Both the position numbers and the translations under genes were made by a program. Below, piece by piece: positions 34,831 to 44,352 of a DNA stretch of 64,000 bases. The stretch's first letter is position 1. Each line of letters starts with the position of its first letter. Source of the DNA: JBMNIZ01 sp050951405 (GTDB lineage Bacteria; Bacillota; DULZ01); NCBI GenBank assembly GCA_050951405.1, contig JBMNIZ010000003.1, positions 10,450-74,449 of the forward strand, written 5' to 3'. Under the pieces are notes generated by a model, which was not told the origin of the DNA, ran no database searches, and worked only from the letters and a program-made list of their open reading frames with translations.

Positions 34831-36773
34831 CTATGCCTCTCTCTCTATAGCTGTGCTGGACCACACAACCCGGCCGCATTTGGAGACATCATAGCCTCCC
34901 AACTGCCTCACTTTTTCCTGAAAATCCCGGGAGCGGAGAATAGACAGCAGTTTTTGCCAGTAAAGCCAGTCCCAGTACTCCAGAGGGATACACAGATCAT
35001 AGCGCTCCCAGGCCAGAGGGATAAAATCCAGTCCCATGGCCCGGGCAGCGGCCCGCACCCCTAAACCCGCATCGCAGCTGCCGCTTTTTACCGCTGCCGC
35101 AACGGCCAGGTGGGTGAACTCCTCTCTTTGGTAGCCGTTGATCAGTACGGGATCTATTTCCATTTCAGTCAGATAATAGTCTAAAAGGATTCGGGTTCCC
35201 GCTCCCGGCTGCCGGTTGACAAAACGCACTTCCGGCCTGGTCAAATCGCGGAAACCTTTAATTCCCTTGGGGTTGCCGGGAGCCACCATCAGCCCCTGTT
35301 CCCGCAAAGCCAGGTTAACCAGCACCGGCTCCTGATCCGGCAAATACCGCTGAACATAGCTAACATTATAATCTCCTGTTTCCTCATCCAGAAGATGCAT
35401 ACCTGCCAAGTGGGCCTCGCCTCTTTTTAATGCTAAAATACCGCCCAAACTGCCCACATTGGAAGAGGAAATCCTCAAACCGTTACTCTGCCACAAAGCA
35501 TTGGCCATCAAATCGATGGTCAAATCATGGCTGCCCGCTATCATCAAGGTTTTTTCAATCTGATCAAGGGATGTGAGCAGTTCCACTTGGACCCTGTCCC
35601 CGGCCTTAAACCCTTCAGATAGAGCCGGAATGCGTAACATCCCATCTGCCCTAATCAAAGATGAAATCATGCCCGCGCCTCGGGCAAGAGGTGTCACCAT
35701 CACTTTTCCTCCCACCCGGCCCAGGGTAACCCGGACAAACTCTTCCGTACCAAGAGCTGAGGCTATTTTCCTGGCCAAAATGCCATCCACAAGCGATTTC
35801 TTCGGCAGGGCCTGCCCCAATTTGCTAAATACAATGGGCTTCACAAAGATCTCAAAAGTCAAGGCCGCTGAAACAGGATAACCGGGAATGCCCACTGCCG
35901 GTTTCCCGCAAACACTGCCTACCACCACCGGCTTGCCGGGTTTCATGGCCACTCCATGGAGACATAATTCTCCCAGATCGCTGATGATGGAAGCGGTATA
36001 ATCCTCCCGTCCGGCAGAAGAACCTGCATTGATCACAACCACATCCGCCTTTTGCGCTGCTTCCCGGACCGCTCTTTTCATAATTTCGTAATCGTCAGGC
36101 ACCATGGAAAGATGACGGGCTCCCCTCCCCATTCTTCCACAAAAGCGCCCAGCATTTTACTGTTGAATTCCGGAATATCTCCCGCCTTTGGCAAACTACC
36201 CGGCTCCACCAATTCTGTTCCCGTGGGAATAATGGCCACCCGGGGACGCTTCCAGACTTCCAACTCCACCACACCCCCGGCCAAGATACCGCCGATATCA
36301 TAGGGGCGCAGGCGATGGTTGGCAGGAACGATCATTTCCGTTGCCGCCAGGTCTTCCCCAACGGCTCGGACATGTTGCCCGGGAACTGCCGCCGCCGTGA
36401 TTTCAATCATTCCACCTCCGGTGTAGTTCACATCTTCGACCATAATGACCGCATCAAAACCCTCCGGCATAGGGTCACCTGTATCTACTTCAACGGCTTC
36501 CCTACCCAAGCGGAGCTTAAACGGTGCCGTTTCGGTGGCGCCAATGGTATTCTTGGCCAGGACTGCAATCCCGTCCATGGCCGCCGCCGGGTAATGGGGA
36601 GACGAGACGGAAGCCAGAACCGGAGAAGCGGTCACTCTACCCAAGGCCTTGGCCACGGGAATTATCTCCGTATCCGAGGACCGGATCAAACCCCTGTCTG
36701 AAAAGAACGCCCGGCACTTCTCCCAAGCTTTTTCCACTGGCTCATTGTCCAGGAATATTTTTCCTCGCCGCAC
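34831..36773 (-). pseudogene. MoeA fused to periplasmic-binding-like domain, with one-base frameshift
   Basis: The first part (from 36773, MRRGKIFLDNEPVEKAWEKC) is a MoeA domain with PAAAMDGIAVLA and IIPTGTELVEPG. The frame breaks near 36110 at TTTCCATGGTG; one base is missing. The second part resumes VPDDYEIMKRAVREA, VINAGSSAGREDYTA and PVVGIPGYPVS (MoeA), then from about 35550 a LysR-substrate-binding/PBP-like domain (SHDLTIDLMANAL, RQPGAGTRILLDYYL, GLGVRAAARAMGLDFIPL). This MoeA-PBP fusion is known in Firmicutes and archaea and may sense molybdate/tungstate or cofactor. Whether the break is real is open. Confidence 0.88.
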
Positions 36774-36786
36774 CAGCCTACCACCT

Positions 36787-38019
36787 CTAAGAGCGGAACA
36801 GTTTTACTGCCACCATTTCCCCCGCAAGCAATCCTTCCTTCAACAACGGGACTTCCACCACACCATCCGCCTTCACCATAGTGGAAATCAAGCCTGATTT
36901 GCCCAATACCGGTTCAGCCAAAATCTGCCCATCCTCCTCTTGCCGTAAGCAGACCCTGAGATAGTCCAACCGCCCGGCTGCGGACCCAAAGTTCCTGGTG
37001 AGCTTGGCCATGACCACCGGATGAAAAATCTCCCGATAGCCGCCGTATTTGAGCAGGGGATGGACCATCAAATCATAGACCAGCATGGCCGAGACCGGAT
37101 GACCGGGCAAACCAAATACCGGCTTTCCATCAATAACAGTGCCGATGGTAGGTTTTCCCGGTTTGATGGGTAAACCATGGAAGAGGACCGGTTCTCCCGC
37201 CAGCTCTTCCAGGACCTTGACCGTATAATCCCGGCTGCCGATGGAACTTCCGCCTGAGATGAGCACTAAATCGTTTTCTGCCAGGCATCTTTCCACTCTC
37301 TCTTTTAACCGGGTAAAGTCGTCGGCAACAATTCCGTATAATCTGGGCCGGCCTCCGCTTTGTTTCACCAGGCCGTAAAGAGAATATGCATTCACATCCC
37401 TGACCTGTCCGGGTAAAGGCGTTATTTCTGGCGGCACAATCTCATTCCCTGTGGAAATAATTCCCACCTGAAGAGAAAGGTAAACCTGCACCCGCAGTTT
37501 TCCCAGGGCGGCCAAAAAACCCAACTCCTGGGGCCGGAGCATGGTGCCCTTTTCCAACACCTTTTCGCCGGAGACCGCATCCTCGTCAGGCTGGATTACA
37601 TTCTCGCCAGGACTGACGGGGCGCACTATAGAGATGGTCCTCTCATCCAACCATTCCGTGTACTCCAGCATCACCACCCCATCAGTACCCGAAGGCAGCA
37701 CTCCTCCTGTTGGAAGCTGCAGGGTCTGTCCCGCTTGGACCTTACCTGGAAAGAGAGTACCCAGCTGCAGCTCACCCACAACTTCCAAATAACGAGGTTG
37801 AGATTCCATGGCGCCGAAAGTCTCCCGGGAATGTACGGCAAAACCGTCCACAGTAGACCTTGGAAAGCCCGGCAGGCTGGCAGCAGAGACAATGTCCTCC
37901 GCCAAAGTACGGCCCAAGGCGGCCAGCAGATCAACTTCCTCCGTCTTCTGAAATCCCGACCAGTTCTTAAAAATGCGTTCCTTGGCTTCAGCAATGCCAA
38001 CTGTCTTCAACAAGCCCAT
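36787..38019 (-). CDS. moeA: Molybdopterin molybdenumtransferase MoeA
   Basis: Inserts molybdate (or tungstate) into adenylylated molybdopterin. It is 410 aa. Motifs: LPGFPRSTVDGFAVHS, LPTGGVLPSGTDGVVM, GIISTGNEIV, ISGGSSIGSRDYT and GLPGHPVSAM. This canonical MoeA precedes the second, fused MoeA by 13 bp. The start may be ATG 38019 or the following TTG codons, which are better spaced from AGGTGGG. Confidence 0.94.
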   Translation of the reverse strand: MGLLKTVGIAEAKERIFKNWSGFQKTEEVDLLAALGRTLAEDIVSAASLPGFPRSTVDGFAVHSRETFGAMESQPRYLEVVGELQLGTLFPGKVQAGQTLQLPTGGVLPSGTDGVVMLEYTEWLDERTISIVRPVSPGENVIQPDEDAVSGEKVLEKGTMLRPQELGFLAALGKLRVQVYLSLQVGIISTGNEIVPPEITPLPGQVRDVNAYSLYGLVKQSGGRPRLYGIVADDFTRLKERVERCLAENDLVLISGGSSIGSRDYTVKVLEELAGEPVLFHGLPIKPGKPTIGTVIDGKPVFGLPGHPVSAMLVYDLMVHPLLKYGGYREIFHPVVMAKLTRNFGSAAGRLDYLRVCLRQEEDGQILAEPVLGKSGLISTMVKADGVVEVPLLKEGLLAGEMVAVKLFRS

Positions 38020-38040
38020 CCCACCTAAGGGGAGCTGGTC

Positions 38041-38217
38041 TTAAAAGCAGCCCAATTCACATGCAAAAATCTTGATTTTCGCCTCATTGGCAGCTTCCCC
38101 GATTTTTCGCACCGGCACTCCCATCTCCGCAGCCAATTGACGGGCCTTGGTACAGGAAATCTTACCGTCTACAGATGCTTTTTTGACCGCTTCCAACAGT
38201 TTCTCCTCCACCGACAT
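38041..38217 (-). CDS. 58-aa small protein at the head of the molybdenum cofactor operon
   Basis: A 59-codon frame from ATG 38217 with GGGGAGGG five bases upstream, ending 21 bp before moeA. It begins MSVEEKLLEAVKKASVDGKI and contains CTKARQLAAEMGVPVRKIGE, which looks like a small helix-turn-helix, and ends in FACELGCF. Its three cysteines, two of them near the C-terminus, might bind metal. It is apparently the first gene of the operon. Small helix-turn-helix-like proteins next to moeA could regulate cofactor synthesis; that is inference. Confidence 0.75.
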   Translation of the reverse strand: MSVEEKLLEAVKKASVDGKISCTKARQLAAEMGVPVRKIGEAANEAKIKIFACELGCF

Positions 38218-38400
38218 TATACCCTCCCCTCTTTTCCCTCATGATGAGAATACCCGGTTTTCTTTGATCCAGATGGTTTTTTTCATTATAACTCAATTCC
38301 TGACCGGTTACCAGAACTCTTTCCGGTGAAAAGAACGGCCGGGCATACCACGCACTTTCCCTCCTCATTTAGCATAGATTACTCCCGGGAGGGGATGGAA

Positions 38401-39270
38401 TTGAGTTACGGATTGGCATTAAGCGGTGGAGCTTTAAGGGGTGCCGCTCATATCGGCTTGTTGGAAGTTTTCCTGGAAAACAAACTGGTCCCCCGGATGC
38501 TGGCCGGTTCCAGTGCCGGCAGCATTGTGGGCTGTCTTTATGCGGCCGGCATGAAGCCCCAAACCATGCGGTCCTTAGTAAACCAAATGCAAAGGCTGTT
38601 GCCAAAAAACGGCCGGGAATTGATTGGATCCCATCTGCTCATACCTTCTACCCAGCTGCCCGACTGGTTGCCCCAAGGGCTCCTGAGCAGCCGATTCATT
38701 GAGATTGTCATGAATAAATTGCTGGGGAAAAAGTCTTTTGAACAACTGTCCAAACCCATGGCCGTGACCGCCACCGACCTGCAGACGGGGGAATTGGTCA
38801 TCTTCACGGCAGAAGAATTGATACCAAAAAAACCCTGGCCCCAAAACATTCATTTTTTACCAGGAGTGTCTATAGCGGAAGCGGTCCGGGCCAGCTGCGC
38901 CATCCCGGGAATATTCACACCCAAAACCATTGGCCGGCGAACCCTGGCTGATGGAGGAATTGTGGATAACCTGCCGGCAGATGTCTTACGCTTAATTGGT
39001 GCCTCCAAAATAGTAGCGGTGGACCTGGGCTTTGCCGTCCAGCAAGATGAGCCTTTAAAACACATTTTGGATATTTTGCTTCAAACTTATGACATCATGG
39101 GTCAAAGAATCAGTTCCCTGGTTGCGGAGAAAGATGCCCAGCTGGTTATCCGTCCTCAAACTGGCGGGGCCGGCCTCTTGGATTTTGCCAAAATTCCAGC
39201 CTTTGTGGAAAGCGGCCGGGTGGCCGGCCGGGAGAACCTGGCCTCCGTCAAACAATTGCTCTCCCGTTAA
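38401..39270 (+). CDS. Patatin-like phospholipase family protein
   Basis: A Ser-Asp dyad acyl hydrolase of about 290 aa. I prefer TTG 38401 (SYGLALSGGALRGAAHIGLLE follows), six bases after GGGAGGGG; ATG 38395 touches that site and is too close. The oxyanion Gly-rich loop SGGALRG, the nucleophile elbow AGSSAGS and the aspartate motif DGGIVDN are all present. It resembles the bacterial RssA/YchK group. Substrate unknown. It is divergent from the cofactor operon. Confidence 0.9.
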   Translation: MSYGLALSGGALRGAAHIGLLEVFLENKLVPRMLAGSSAGSIVGCLYAAGMKPQTMRSLVNQMQRLLPKNGRELIGSHLLIPSTQLPDWLPQGLLSSRFIEIVMNKLLGKKSFEQLSKPMAVTATDLQTGELVIFTAEELIPKKPWPQNIHFLPGVSIAEAVRASCAIPGIFTPKTIGRRTLADGGIVDNLPADVLRLIGASKIVAVDLGFAVQQDEPLKHILDILLQTYDIMGQRISSLVAEKDAQLVIRPQTGGAGLLDFAKIPAFVESGRVAGRENLASVKQLLSR

Positions 39271-39444
39271 AAAGGCTTTTTTGTCATTTTTCCCCCATTG
39301 GTTAAAGAATAATCTCCCTTCAGGAAGGGAAAACCAAAGCTGAAGCAGAATATGTCTGAATATTCGCCAGGGGACGAGCTAAATATCTTTCAGCGAAAAA
39401 ATCTCGAGCTCTTGGCCACTATTATCACCAAGGGGGAAAAGAAA

Positions 39445-40632
39445 ATGGCATTGCAAATCAGTAATCAGGTCACTTGGGTAGGAATCATTGATTGGGAATT
39501 GCGCACCTTTCACGGCCAGGAGTACTCCACCCATCGGGGTTCTTCCTACAACTCGTACCTGATCCGGGATGAGAAGATTGTATTGATCGATACCGTTTGG
39601 CAACCTTTCGCCAAAGAATTTGTGGCCAATCTGAAAAAGGAAATCAACCTGGAAAAGATCGACTACATTGTAGCCAATCATGCGGAAATAGACCACAGCG
39701 GCGCCTTGCCTGAGTTGATGCGGGAAATTCCCCACACCCCTATTTACTGCACCTCCAACGGAGTAAAATCTTTAAAAGGACATTACCACAAGGACTGGAA
39801 CTTGGTGCCGGTAAAAACGGGAGATACCCTGGATCTGGGGAAAAACAAACTGGTTTTTGTCGAAGCCCGCATGCTCCACTGGCCGGATTCCATGTTTTGT
39901 TATCTGACAGGTGAGGAAATCCTGTTCAGCAACGATGCCTTTGGACAGCATTATGCTTCTAAACTAATGTACAACGATCTGGTAGATCAGTGTGAACTCT
40001 ACCAAGAAGCCATCAAATACTACGCCAACATCCTCACTCCTTTTAGTCCGCTGGTGGAAAGGAAAATCGAAGAAGTCCTCGACCTCAATCTGCCGGTCCG
40101 CATGATTTGCCCCAGCCACGGCGTCATCTGGCGGGATAACCCGGCTCAGATTATCCACAAATACTTGGCATGGGCTCGAAACTACCAGGAAAACCAAATC
40201 ACTGTTCTTTACGACACCATGTGGAATAGTACGGGAAAGATGGCCAAAGCCATCGCCCAAGGAATACGGGAAATCAGCCCCGATACGGCTGTCAAGCTTT
40301 TTAATGTTTCCCGCTCCGACAAGAACGATGTTATCACCGAGGTTTTTAAGTCAAAAGGAATCCTGGTGGGCTCACCCACGGTAAATAAGGGCATCCTGCA
40401 CGCAGCGGCAGGTATTCTTGACCTGATCCAAGGACTTGGCTTTAAAAATAAAAAAGCTGCTACTTTCGGCAGTTACGGCTGGAGCGGCGAAGCGGTAAAA
40501 TTACTTGCGGAAAAACTGGAAGCAGCCGGGCTGAAAGTAATCCAAGAAGGACTGAGGCTCCCCTGGGTGCCTGGTGAAGAAGAACTTGATCAATGCCGGG
40601 AATTCGGCAGACAATTTGCAATGAAACTCTAA
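39445..40632 (+). CDS. fprA: Flavodiiron protein (FprA type)
   Basis: Reduces O2 (or NO) to water in anaerobes. The start is ATG 39445 (MALQISNQVTWVGIIDWELR), behind AAGGGGGAAAAG. The product is 395 aa. The beta-lactamase-like domain carries the diiron ligands HAEIDH (H79, E81, D83, H84), HWPDSM, SNDAFGQH and CPSHGVIWR. The flavodoxin domain (from about residue 250) starts ITVLYDTMWNSTGKMAKAI with GSPTVNKGILHA. A strong terminator follows. Its place beside oxygen-sensitive formate dehydrogenase genes fits oxidative defence. The 39271-39444 gap showed no clear promoter. Confidence 0.95.
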   Translation: MALQISNQVTWVGIIDWELRTFHGQEYSTHRGSSYNSYLIRDEKIVLIDTVWQPFAKEFVANLKKEINLEKIDYIVANHAEIDHSGALPELMREIPHTPIYCTSNGVKSLKGHYHKDWNLVPVKTGDTLDLGKNKLVFVEARMLHWPDSMFCYLTGEEILFSNDAFGQHYASKLMYNDLVDQCELYQEAIKYYANILTPFSPLVERKIEEVLDLNLPVRMICPSHGVIWRDNPAQIIHKYLAWARNYQENQITVLYDTMWNSTGKMAKAIAQGIREISPDTAVKLFNVSRSDKNDVITEVFKSKGILVGSPTVNKGILHAAAGILDLIQGLGFKNKKAATFGSYGWSGEAVKLLAEKLEAAGLKVIQEGLRLPWVPGEEELDQCREFGRQFAMKL

Positions 40633-40636
40633 AGAG

Positions 40637-40684
40637 AAAGGGCTGGAACGAACGAAAAGGCAGCTTCGTTCCAGCCCTTTTTTA
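40637..40684. terminator. Strong intrinsic terminator between convergent fprA and fdhA
   Basis: A 16-bp perfect stem, AAAGGGCTGGAACGAA (40637-40652) with TTCGTTCCAGCCCTTT (40665-40680), continues into TTTT on the plus strand. It ends fprA. The A-rich left side also gives a U-run on the minus strand, so it may serve fdhA too. Confidence 0.95.
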
Positions 40685-43366
40685 GCTGATTTTTTCCAAC
40701 CGCACCGCACATACTTTCAATTCGGGAATTTTCGCCTTCGGGTCCCGGGCAGGATTGGTTAATTTATTAATGGCCGTTTCCCAGAAATGGAAAGTGGCAA
40801 AAACCATCCCCCGGGGGACTTTTTTGGTGATTTTCACCCGCACTTCCACCTGGCCCCTCCGGGAAGCCACTCGCACCCTTTCCCCGTTCACAATGCCCAG
40901 TTTGGCTGCATCCTGGGGATTTATCTCCATCAATTCTTCCGGCAGCAGCTCTTCCAGCTTGGAGCGCCTGGTCATGGTGCCGGTATGATAATGCTGCAGT
41001 TTCCTTCCCGTACTCAAGACCAAGGGATATTCTGCACAGGTTTCTTCATCCGGCGGCAGGTAATCTACCACGCTGAATAAACCCCGGCCCCGGGAGAATT
41101 TATCCTGATGCAGGTAAACAGTTCCCGGGTGATCCTCAGTGGGACAGGGCCACTGAATGCCGCCTTTTTCCAAACGCGCATAAGTGATGCCCCCATAACT
41201 GGGTGTCAAAGACCTCATCTCATCGAAAATGGCCTGGGGACCGGGATAGTGCATGGGGTAACCCATGGCCGTGGCCAATTCGGCTACAATCTGCCAGTCG
41301 GGTTTAGACTCCGCGATAGGCTGGATCGCCTGGCGAATCTTTTGTACCCGGCGTTCCGTATTGGTGAAAGTCCCTTCCTTTTCCGCGAAACTGGCCGCCG
41401 GTAAAACCACATGGGCCATTCTGGCGGTTTCGGTCAGGAAGATATCCTGTACCACCAAGAATTCCAATCTCTCTAAAGCCCTAACCACCTTGTTGGCATC
41501 AGGATCGCTGAGCACCGGGTTTTCCCCCACAATGTACATGCCTTTAATTCTGCCTTCCCCCGCAGCATCCATCATCTCTCCCACCGTCAAGCCCACTTGA
41601 TCATCCAATTTAACTTCCCATGCTCTTTCAAACTTGCTTCTTATCTCCGGGACCGTTACTTTCTGATAACCGGGATAAACATCGGGGAGGCCTCCCATAT
41701 CGCAGGCCCCCTGGACATTATTCTGACCCCTTAAAGGATTGACCCCGCTATAGGGTTTGCCGACCTGGCCCGTAAGCATGGCCAAATTGGCAATGGCCAG
41801 CACATTATCAGTACCCACAATCCGCTGGGTGATGCCCATGGTATAAAGGATGCTGCTGTTCGGCCCTTTAGCGTAAAGCCTGGCCACTTCCCGCAAAGTA
41901 TGCTCGGGAATACCGGTGATTTCTTCCACATAGGAGGCCCTGTACCGGCTCAGGCTTTCTTTTAATTCAGCAAATCCTTCCGTCCTCTCCTCCACAAATC
42001 TCCTGTTCCAAAGACCCTCTTCGATAATGACCCAGGCCAGTCCATTGAGAAGGGCTAGATCCGTCCCCGGTTTCGGGGATAAATGCAGATGGGCCATCTG
42101 GGCCATTTCCGTCTGCCGAGGATCAACCACAATTAAAGTGGCTCCCTTGGCCAAGGCTTCTCGCACTTTCAGGCTGATGATGGGATGGGTTTCCGTGGTA
42201 TTGGTACCCAAAGCCAATATCACATCGGCCCCGGCAATTTCAGCGATAGAGTTTGTCATGGCTCCGCTTCCAAAAGCTGTCGCCAGACCGGCGACGGTGG
42301 AAGCATGTCAGAGACGAGCACAATGATCGATATTGTTGGTCCCTAAAACCGCTCTGGTAAATTTATTTACCAGGTAATTTTCTTCATTGGTACAACGGGC
42401 GGAAGTCAAAACCGCCAGAGAGCGGGAACCATATTTTTCCTTAATCCCGGCCAATTTTTGGGCCACCAGTTCGATAGCCTCATCCCAAGTGGCCTGGACG
42501 AACTCCCCATCTTTTTTAATTAAAGGCGCAGTCAAGCGATCGGGGTGATTGATAAAATTATAACCAAACCTGCCCTTGACACAGAGGGAATGTCCGTTGA
42601 CCTCTCCCTCAGCGGTGGAGGTCACTCCCACCACTTGGTTGCCCTTCACATTGAGCTCCAGGGTACAGCCCGTTCCACAGTAGGGACAAATGGTGCGGAC
42701 TTTTTCCAATTCCCAAAAACGGCCCACCCGGCGCATCTGCTTCTCCGTCAAAGCACCGACGGGACAAACGGCCACACAGCTGCCGCAAAAGACGCAGGGA
42801 GACTGGTCCAAGGGCACATCCATGGCGGTACATATTTTGGTTTGAAAGCCCCGGTGAGCAAAATCAATAATCTCTCTTCCTTGGACTTCCCGGCAGACCC
42901 GAACACATTTGCCGCAGAGGATACACTTGTTTAGATCCCGAACAATAAAAGGATTGCTTTCATCCAAGGAATAATTATGCCTATCTCCCACAAAAGCATC
43001 CCAGCCGACTTGGTATTCATAGGCGTATTTCTGGAGAAGGCACTGGCCTGCTTTGGAGCATGTTAAGCAGTCATTGGGGTGGTTGGCCAATAGCAGTTCC
43101 AGAATAGTTTTCCTGCTTTCGACCACTGCCGGAGATTCCGTATGGACCACCATCCCTTCCTGTACCGCCGTCACGCAAGCCGCCTGTAGGTTCTTCCTCC
43201 CCTCCACTTCCACCACGCACATACGGCAAGCACCGAATCCGGACAGTTCAGCTTCATGGCAAAGAGTGGGAATGGAAATACCGATGCTCTGCGCCGCCTC
43301 CAAAATGGTTGTCCCCGCGGCCACTTTCAGGGGCCTCCCATTAATCGTCAAGCTCACTTCCTGCAC
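40682..43366 (-). CDS. fdhA: Selenocysteine formate dehydrogenase, catalytic subunit
   Basis: Oxidises formate or reduces CO2 at a Mo/W-bis-MGD centre. It is read from GTG 43366 (behind GGGAGGAAG) through an in-frame TGA (42310-42308) to 40682, 894 residues with Sec353. The context CARL-Sec-HASTVAGL matches the Sec site of E. coli FDH-H. Domains: [2Fe-2S] (1-80, CRMCVVEVEG), a His/Cys cluster motif (HPNDCLTCSKAGQC), two [4Fe-4S] (CILCGKCVRVC, CVFCGSCVAVC), a fourth (CPYCGTGC, near 230), then the molybdopterin domains and C-terminal MGD-binding domain (HFWETAINKLTNPA). A SECIS hairpin follows the UGA. It is last of a four-gene operon, so the N-terminal clusters likely receive or give electrons to the NuoE/F-like subunits. 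Confidence 0.96.
42266..42310 (-). promoter_or_regulatory. Bacterial SECIS element and UGA selenocysteine codon
   Basis: UGA at 42310-42308 is followed after 12 bases by GUCGCC-GGUCU-GGCGAC (42295-42279), a 6-bp stem with a GGUCU loop, the same loop core as the E. coli fdhF SECIS. An outer stem GCUUCC (42304-42299) / GGAAGC (42271-42266) encloses it. This should recruit SelB and tRNA-Sec. selA, selB and selC are not in the window. Confidence 0.93.
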
Positions 43367-43390
43367 TTTTTTCTTCCTCCCCCGCTCTTC

Positions 43391-44332
43391 TTACTCCCCT
43401 GGTATTAATCGGGCCAATTTCTCCACAATGGGTCCAATACCCAGCGCTTCGGACCACTCCACCGGAACGAATTCTCCATCTTTTTTCAGAAGAGGCTTGG
43501 CCACCGGCTGAGGGTTATGAATGAAATCCAGTCCCAGCCTTCCCTTCAGGCAGAGAGGGCGGCCCGCTGCAGCTCCTTTGGCGGCTATGCCCACAAAGGT
43601 CCCGTCCTTTTTTCGGTAAAGATAGAATTGGCAGCCTGCCTCACAGAAGGTGCAGGTGATCTCTTCCCGCTTCATCTCAAAACGGCGTCCTTTGCCGGAA
43701 AACTCCTTGGGCATTAACGCCCCCACCGGACATACAGCAACGCAATTGTGACAATAGACGCATTCCGATTCCCCTAAAGGCAAATCAAAAGCCGTGGTGA
43801 TCTTGGTTTGAAATCCTCTGTTGGCAAAATCAAGCACATTGGCCCCTTTGATTTCCGCACAGGCCCGGACACACTTGCCACAAAGAATGCATTTATTGTT
43901 ATCTCTGATAATATAGGGATTGGAATCATCTATGGGATAAGAATGCCTTTCTCCTGAAAAACTAGGCCCGGTCACCCCATACTGATACGCATAGTCCTGC
44001 AATTTGCATTCACCGCTCTTCTCGCAGGTCAAACAGTCCAGAGGATGATTGGCCAGGAGCAGTTCCAAGATGGTCCTCCTTGCTTCCAACACTTCCGGCG
44101 ACCGTGTTTCCACCCGCATCCCTTCAGCGGCTTTGGTCACGCAGGAAGCAGGCAAATTGCGCATCCCCTCAATTTTCACCACACACAAACGACAGGCGCC
44201 GGCACTGGAGAGACAGGGTTCATGACAGAGAGTGGGTATCTCAATCCCCGCTTCCCAAGCCGCTTCCAGCACTGTCAGACCGGCATCTACCCGCATTTCC
44301 AGCCCATCGATGGTCATCTTGATTTTAGTCAT
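43391..44332 (-). CDS. NuoG-like iron-sulfur subunit, truncated paralogue of the FdhA N-terminus
   Basis: A 313-aa electron-transfer protein with the same order of clusters as the first 300 residues of FdhA: [2Fe-2S] (CRLCVVKIEGM), HPLDCLTCEKSGECKLQDYA, two [4Fe-4S] (CILCGKCVRAC, CVYCHNCVAVC) and the start of a molybdopterin-oxidoreductase cluster domain (CTFCEAGCQFYLY). It stops before any catalytic domain, just after VEWSEALGIGPIVEKLARL. It lies 24 bp upstream of fdhA and probably arose from it, or from a shared ancestor, by tandem duplication and truncation. It likely passes electrons between the NuoF-like subunit and FdhA. Confidence 0.9.
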   Translation of the reverse strand: MTKIKMTIDGLEMRVDAGLTVLEAAWEAGIEIPTLCHEPCLSSAGACRLCVVKIEGMRNLPASCVTKAAEGMRVETRSPEVLEARRTILELLLANHPLDCLTCEKSGECKLQDYAYQYGVTGPSFSGERHSYPIDDSNPYIIRDNNKCILCGKCVRACAEIKGANVLDFANRGFQTKITTAFDLPLGESECVYCHNCVAVCPVGALMPKEFSGKGRRFEMKREEITCTFCEAGCQFYLYRKKDGTFVGIAAKGAAAGRPLCLKGRLGLDFIHNPQPVAKPLLKKDGEFVPVEWSEALGIGPIVEKLARLIPGE

Positions 44333-44352
44333 GGAAAGAAATCCTCCTCCTG

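Noticed and set aside
40682..42259. Separate shorter formate dehydrogenase gene starting at ATG 42259
   Set aside because: The upstream frame ends at a TGA in exactly the selenocysteine context and a SECIS hairpin follows, so it is one gene.
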